Below are positions 7,772 through 10,067 of a stretch of 10,067 nt of DNA, one piece after another (position 1 is the first letter of the stretch; each line of letters begins with the position of its first letter). Both the position numbers and the translations under genes were made by a program. Source of the DNA: Bacteroidales bacterium UBA6244 (lineage in GTDB: Bacteria > Bacteroidota > Bacteroidia > Bacteroidales > F082); the NCBI GenBank assembly GCA_002440885.1, contig DJVY01000083.1:1-10067 (forward strand), given 5' to 3'. The notes below the pieces were generated by a model. It saw nothing but the letters and a program-made list of their open reading frames with translations, did not search any database and was not told the origin of the DNA.

Positions 7772-8411
7772 TCTTCTTCTCATCGACGACCACCAGCTGA
7801 TTATTGATGGCATTAAAGGATTATTACAGGAAGAAAACGATATTGGTCTCATCCTGGGAGCGAATAACCTGGCTCAGGCCATTGAGGTGGTAAATGAGCA
7901 TTCTATCCAGGTCGCTTTGGTGGATATAAGTATGCCGGAGAATTCAGGGATTGAAGTAACAAAGAAACTCAAAGAGATTTCGCCGGAAACCAGAGTACTT
8001 GCGCTCACCATGCATGAGGACATTCAAAATATAACCGACATGATAGAAGCAGGCGCTTCGGGCTACATTTTCAAACGCACAAGCATGGATGAGGTTCTTG
8101 AGGCGATACGAACCGTAGCCAGAAACGAAAAATACCTGAGCCGAAATGTGCAAGCCGTATTGGTGGAAAGCATGAAACATAAAAGCGAGGTCATTCAGCA
8201 TGCTGCGGAGAAAGAAGTAAGGCTTTCGGCGAGAGAGCACGAGATACTGGGGCTGATTGCCAGAGAGTTTAATAACGAAGCGATAGCGAACAAACTTTTT
8301 ATCAGCGAACGGACCGTTGAAGCACATCGCCGGAATATATTTACCAAAACCAAAACCAAGTCAATTGTTGGGTTGATTAAATATGCGATTAAAAACGACT
8401 TAGTAACGTAA
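7752..8411 (+). CDS. NarL/LuxR-family response regulator
   Basis: This is a 219-residue two-domain regulator. The receiver domain (about 5-120) has the acidic pair Asp12/Asp13 in LLLIDDHQ, phosphoacceptor Asp58 in VDISMP, Thr86 and Lys108, all in the expected places. The output domain (about 156-217) is a LuxR-type helix-turn-helix (LSAREHEILGLIA, NEAIANKLFISERTVEAH), which binds DNA as a dimer after phosphorylation. The ATG at 7752 overlaps the kinase gene by 20 bases in another frame, so translation is probably coupled. An ATG at 7743 (three residues longer) is also possible. An open frame runs upstream to 7578, but it lies entirely inside the kinase ATPase coding region and should not be used. 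The partner is clearly the adjacent kinase; likely targets are the half-sites at 5497-5576. Confidence 0.94.
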   Translation: MQQSKINLLLIDDHQLIIDGIKGLLQEENDIGLILGANNLAQAIEVVNEHSIQVALVDISMPENSGIEVTKKLKEISPETRVLALTMHEDIQNITDMIEAGASGYIFKRTSMDEVLEAIRTVARNEKYLSRNVQAVLVESMKHKSEVIQHAAEKEVRLSAREHEILGLIAREFNNEAIANKLFISERTVEAHRRNIFTKTKTKSIVGLIKYAIKNDLVT

Positions 8412-9244
8412 GTAGAGTCTGTCTATAATGTCAACTATTTTAACACGCTTGTTGGCGATATGGTGAGTAAAGGTTTATTTGTCCTGGTTATTTACATTTT
8501 TGTTCATACTTCTGTAAAGACTACAGTTCTCACTAGACCATTACATTTATTATAGTTCATGACATAGTGATCCATTGAATAATGAGTACTATAACAAAAA
8601 TTTGGCGTTTTAATAAACGGCCCCACAGAGCTGACGAGGTATTGTCTGAAACCCCCATCAGTGTTTCAACTAGGCTGTCATATTATTCTGACGCCACCCT
8701 TCCTAAAATGTGCTCGACTAGTCAATCATATCGTGTTGCCTAATGCATCTTAACAAACTTGTTACCAAAATCTGACTGGCCGGAACCCTCATTTGGCACA
8801 GTCAGAAAAATTCCGTGCTTTTGCATGCCAATAATACAGCCGATGATTCATCTTTGGTCATGATTAGATAATAACCAAAACCAAGTCTGCAGTATAAGCA
8901 TCCAAGACCAAATCAAAGCAATCCTTATTAAAAATATTCTCTTAGAATAAACAAAACTTCACAAACGACACCATAATATCTTAACACCCAATGTCAAACC
9001 AATAAAATTAATACCTAGATTTACCCCACCAAACACCCGACGATCCATTTACAATGAAAACAAGAAGCTGATTTAACTGATTTTAAATGGTTTAAAACAA
9101 TTGAAAATTTATATGTTCATGATAATAAGGGATAAAGAAGTTTTAAACTAAATTAATAAAAATTAATATATAATAGGCATATACACAATTGTCGCTATGT
9201 AGGAGTTATGCCCAATTTATAGAACCCGAAAAAATTACAAATAA
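8412..9244. other. long intergenic stretch, no convincing gene
   Basis: About 830 bases separate the response regulator from the next gene. All frames are broken by frequent stops. The longest plus-strand frame I found is 53 codons at 8582-8743 (MSTITKIWRF start), which resembles nothing I know. No clear plus-strand rho-independent terminator follows the regulator. The stretch holds several small inverted repeats: TCTGACTG/CAGTCAGA (8771-8806), TTTGGT/ACCAAA (8853-8879), TATTCT-CTT-AGAATA (8935-8949) and GGCATA/TATGCC (9176-9212). It may be decayed sequence or an old insertion site; I cannot identify what decayed. Confidence 0.6.
8771..8806 (-). terminator. stem-loop with short T run on the minus strand, possible terminator
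   Basis: TCTGACTGGCC (8771-8781) pairs with GGC-a-CAGTCAGA (8795-8806), eleven pairs with one bulged A around a 13-base loop. On the minus strand the stem is followed by TTTT; on the plus strand it is followed by AAAAATT, which does not suit termination. No minus-strand gene is evident upstream of it, so its role is unclear. Confidence 0.35.
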
Positions 9245-10067
9245 ATGGAACAAATTGAAACATTACATTTATTTCCAAAACTAACAGAGGAATTCTTAAA
9301 ATTATTGAGAGAATTAGAGCCTTCTGAATGGTTGAAACCTTCTCCGATTAAAGGGAGAACCGTGAAAGATTTAGTTTCTCACGTGATTGATGGTTCGTTG
9401 AGAAACATCTCAATGCAAAGAGATAATTTTATGGATAATTCAAATATTCCAAACATCAACTCGTATGTCGATTTGATTAATCACATCCAGAAATTGAACA
9501 CAGATTGGATGAATGTTTCTAAACGTTTAAGTCCTGAAATTCTAATTGATTTGTTGGAGTATTCGGATAAGGAATTATACGAATTTTTGAAAAGTAAAAA
9601 TCCAAAAGTAAAAGCAATGTTTTCAGTTGCGTGGGCAGGAGAAACTGAATCGGAGAATTGGTTTGACATAGCAAGAGAATATACAGAAAAATGGCATCAT
9701 CAAATGCAAATCAGATTGGCACTTGACAAACCGATTTTATTGGACACAGAATATTCAGAGCCTTTATACAACACATTTATGATTGCTTTACCTCATTTAT
9801 ATCGAGAATTTAGCAATTTTGAGAATGGAACAAAAATTAAAATTAGTATGACAGGCAAATTGAATAAAAGTTGGGTAATTGAATGGCAAACGGACAAATG
9901 GGATTTTATCGTATCAAATAAATCAGACATTTTCACTTCGGTTGAGATTCCCGATGATATTGCTTGGGTAATATTTACAAACACAGATAGAGAAAAAGAA
10001 AAATACGAAACAAAGATTAAGATAAGCGGAGACAAATCAATAGGATTAAAATTATTAGAATTGGTTA
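9245..10067 (+). CDS. DinB / maleylpyruvate isomerase-like protein, partial (runs off right edge)
   Basis: An ATG at 9245 opens a frame of 274 codons that is uninterrupted to the window end. The N-terminal part looks like the helical MDMPI_N/DinB fold: TVKDLVSHVIDG places His46 after a helix start, and about 100 residues later EKWHHQMQIR supplies Glu148 and His151/His152. This matches the His...Glu-x3-His metal site of mycothiol-dependent maleylpyruvate isomerase and DinB-type thiol transferases. From about residue 178 the chain becomes beta-rich (IKISMTGKL, SWVIEWQ), possibly the SCP2-like C-terminal domain of the same family. Members typically act on thiol conjugates, but the substrate here cannot be named. 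Base use is more AT-rich than the two-component genes. It is far from them and probably a separate unit; no TAnnTTTG promoter is clear. Confidence 0.7.
   Translation, partial: MEQIETLHLFPKLTEEFLKLLRELEPSEWLKPSPIKGRTVKDLVSHVIDGSLRNISMQRDNFMDNSNIPNINSYVDLINHIQKLNTDWMNVSKRLSPEILIDLLEYSDKELYEFLKSKNPKVKAMFSVAWAGETESENWFDIAREYTEKWHHQMQIRLALDKPILLDTEYSEPLYNTFMIALPHLYREFSNFENGTKIKISMTGKLNKSWVIEWQTDKWDFIVSNKSDIFTSVEIPDDIAWVIFTNTDREKEKYETKIKISGDKSIGLKLLELV

Noticed and set aside
7944..8327. Minus-strand 127-codon frame
   Set aside because: It is antisense to the response regulator, whose conserved residues are all present on the plus strand.
8582..8743. 53-codon plus-strand frame in the intergenic stretch
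   Set aside because: It is short, has no recognisable motif or ribosome-binding site, and its composition is not clearly coding; noted only within the intergenic entry.
8343..8885. 15-base match (AACCAAAACCAAGTC) between the regulator gene end and the intergenic stretch
   Set aside because: It is low-complexity sequence and similarity does not extend beyond the match, so chance is likely.
8961..9050. 29-codon minus-strand frame with a membrane-like composition (GGVNLGINFIGL)
   Set aside because: It is too short, has a stop directly before its ATG, and has no supporting context.

Overview
The window looks like chromosomal DNA of a member of the Bacteroidota. Three signs point there: a giant secreted protein ending in a type IX secretion (T9SS) C-terminal sorting domain, ELWxxDGT repeats, and promoter elements of the TAnnTTTG type used by the Bacteroidota primary sigma factor. 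No feature places it more precisely. There is no rRNA, tRNA, CRISPR array or intact insertion sequence.

Left flank (1-636, minus strand, visibly AT-rich): the N-terminal part of a CBS-like domain protein that runs off the window, preceded in the same orientation by a small single-pass membrane protein of unknown function.

Central block (about 700-8411, less AT-rich): a 1517-residue surface or secreted protein on the minus strand (833-5386) with a rho-independent terminator behind it. Divergent from it is a two-component pair on the plus strand: a TPR-containing membrane histidine kinase (5762-7771) and a NarL/LuxR-type response regulator (7752-8411) whose start overlaps the kinase end by 20 bases. 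The 375-base divergent intergenic region holds a good promoter for the giant gene, a weaker candidate for the kinase operon, and four alternating GTGCCA/TGGCAC half-sites directly upstream of the giant gene's promoter. I infer that the regulator may control the giant gene, its own operon, or both through these sites.

The giant protein has a signal peptide, about eight ELWxxDGT blades (probably one beta-propeller), seven Ig/PKD-like modules in the order A-B-C-A-B-B-C (an internal block duplication), a choice-of-anchor/BACON-like beta domain split by an inserted beta-rich domain, and the T9SS tail.

Right flank (8412-10067): about 830 bases with no convincing gene but several small inverted repeats, then the start of an AT-rich gene for a DinB/maleylpyruvate-isomerase-like protein that runs off the right edge. 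The shift in base composition between the flanks and the central block suggests the parts have different histories.
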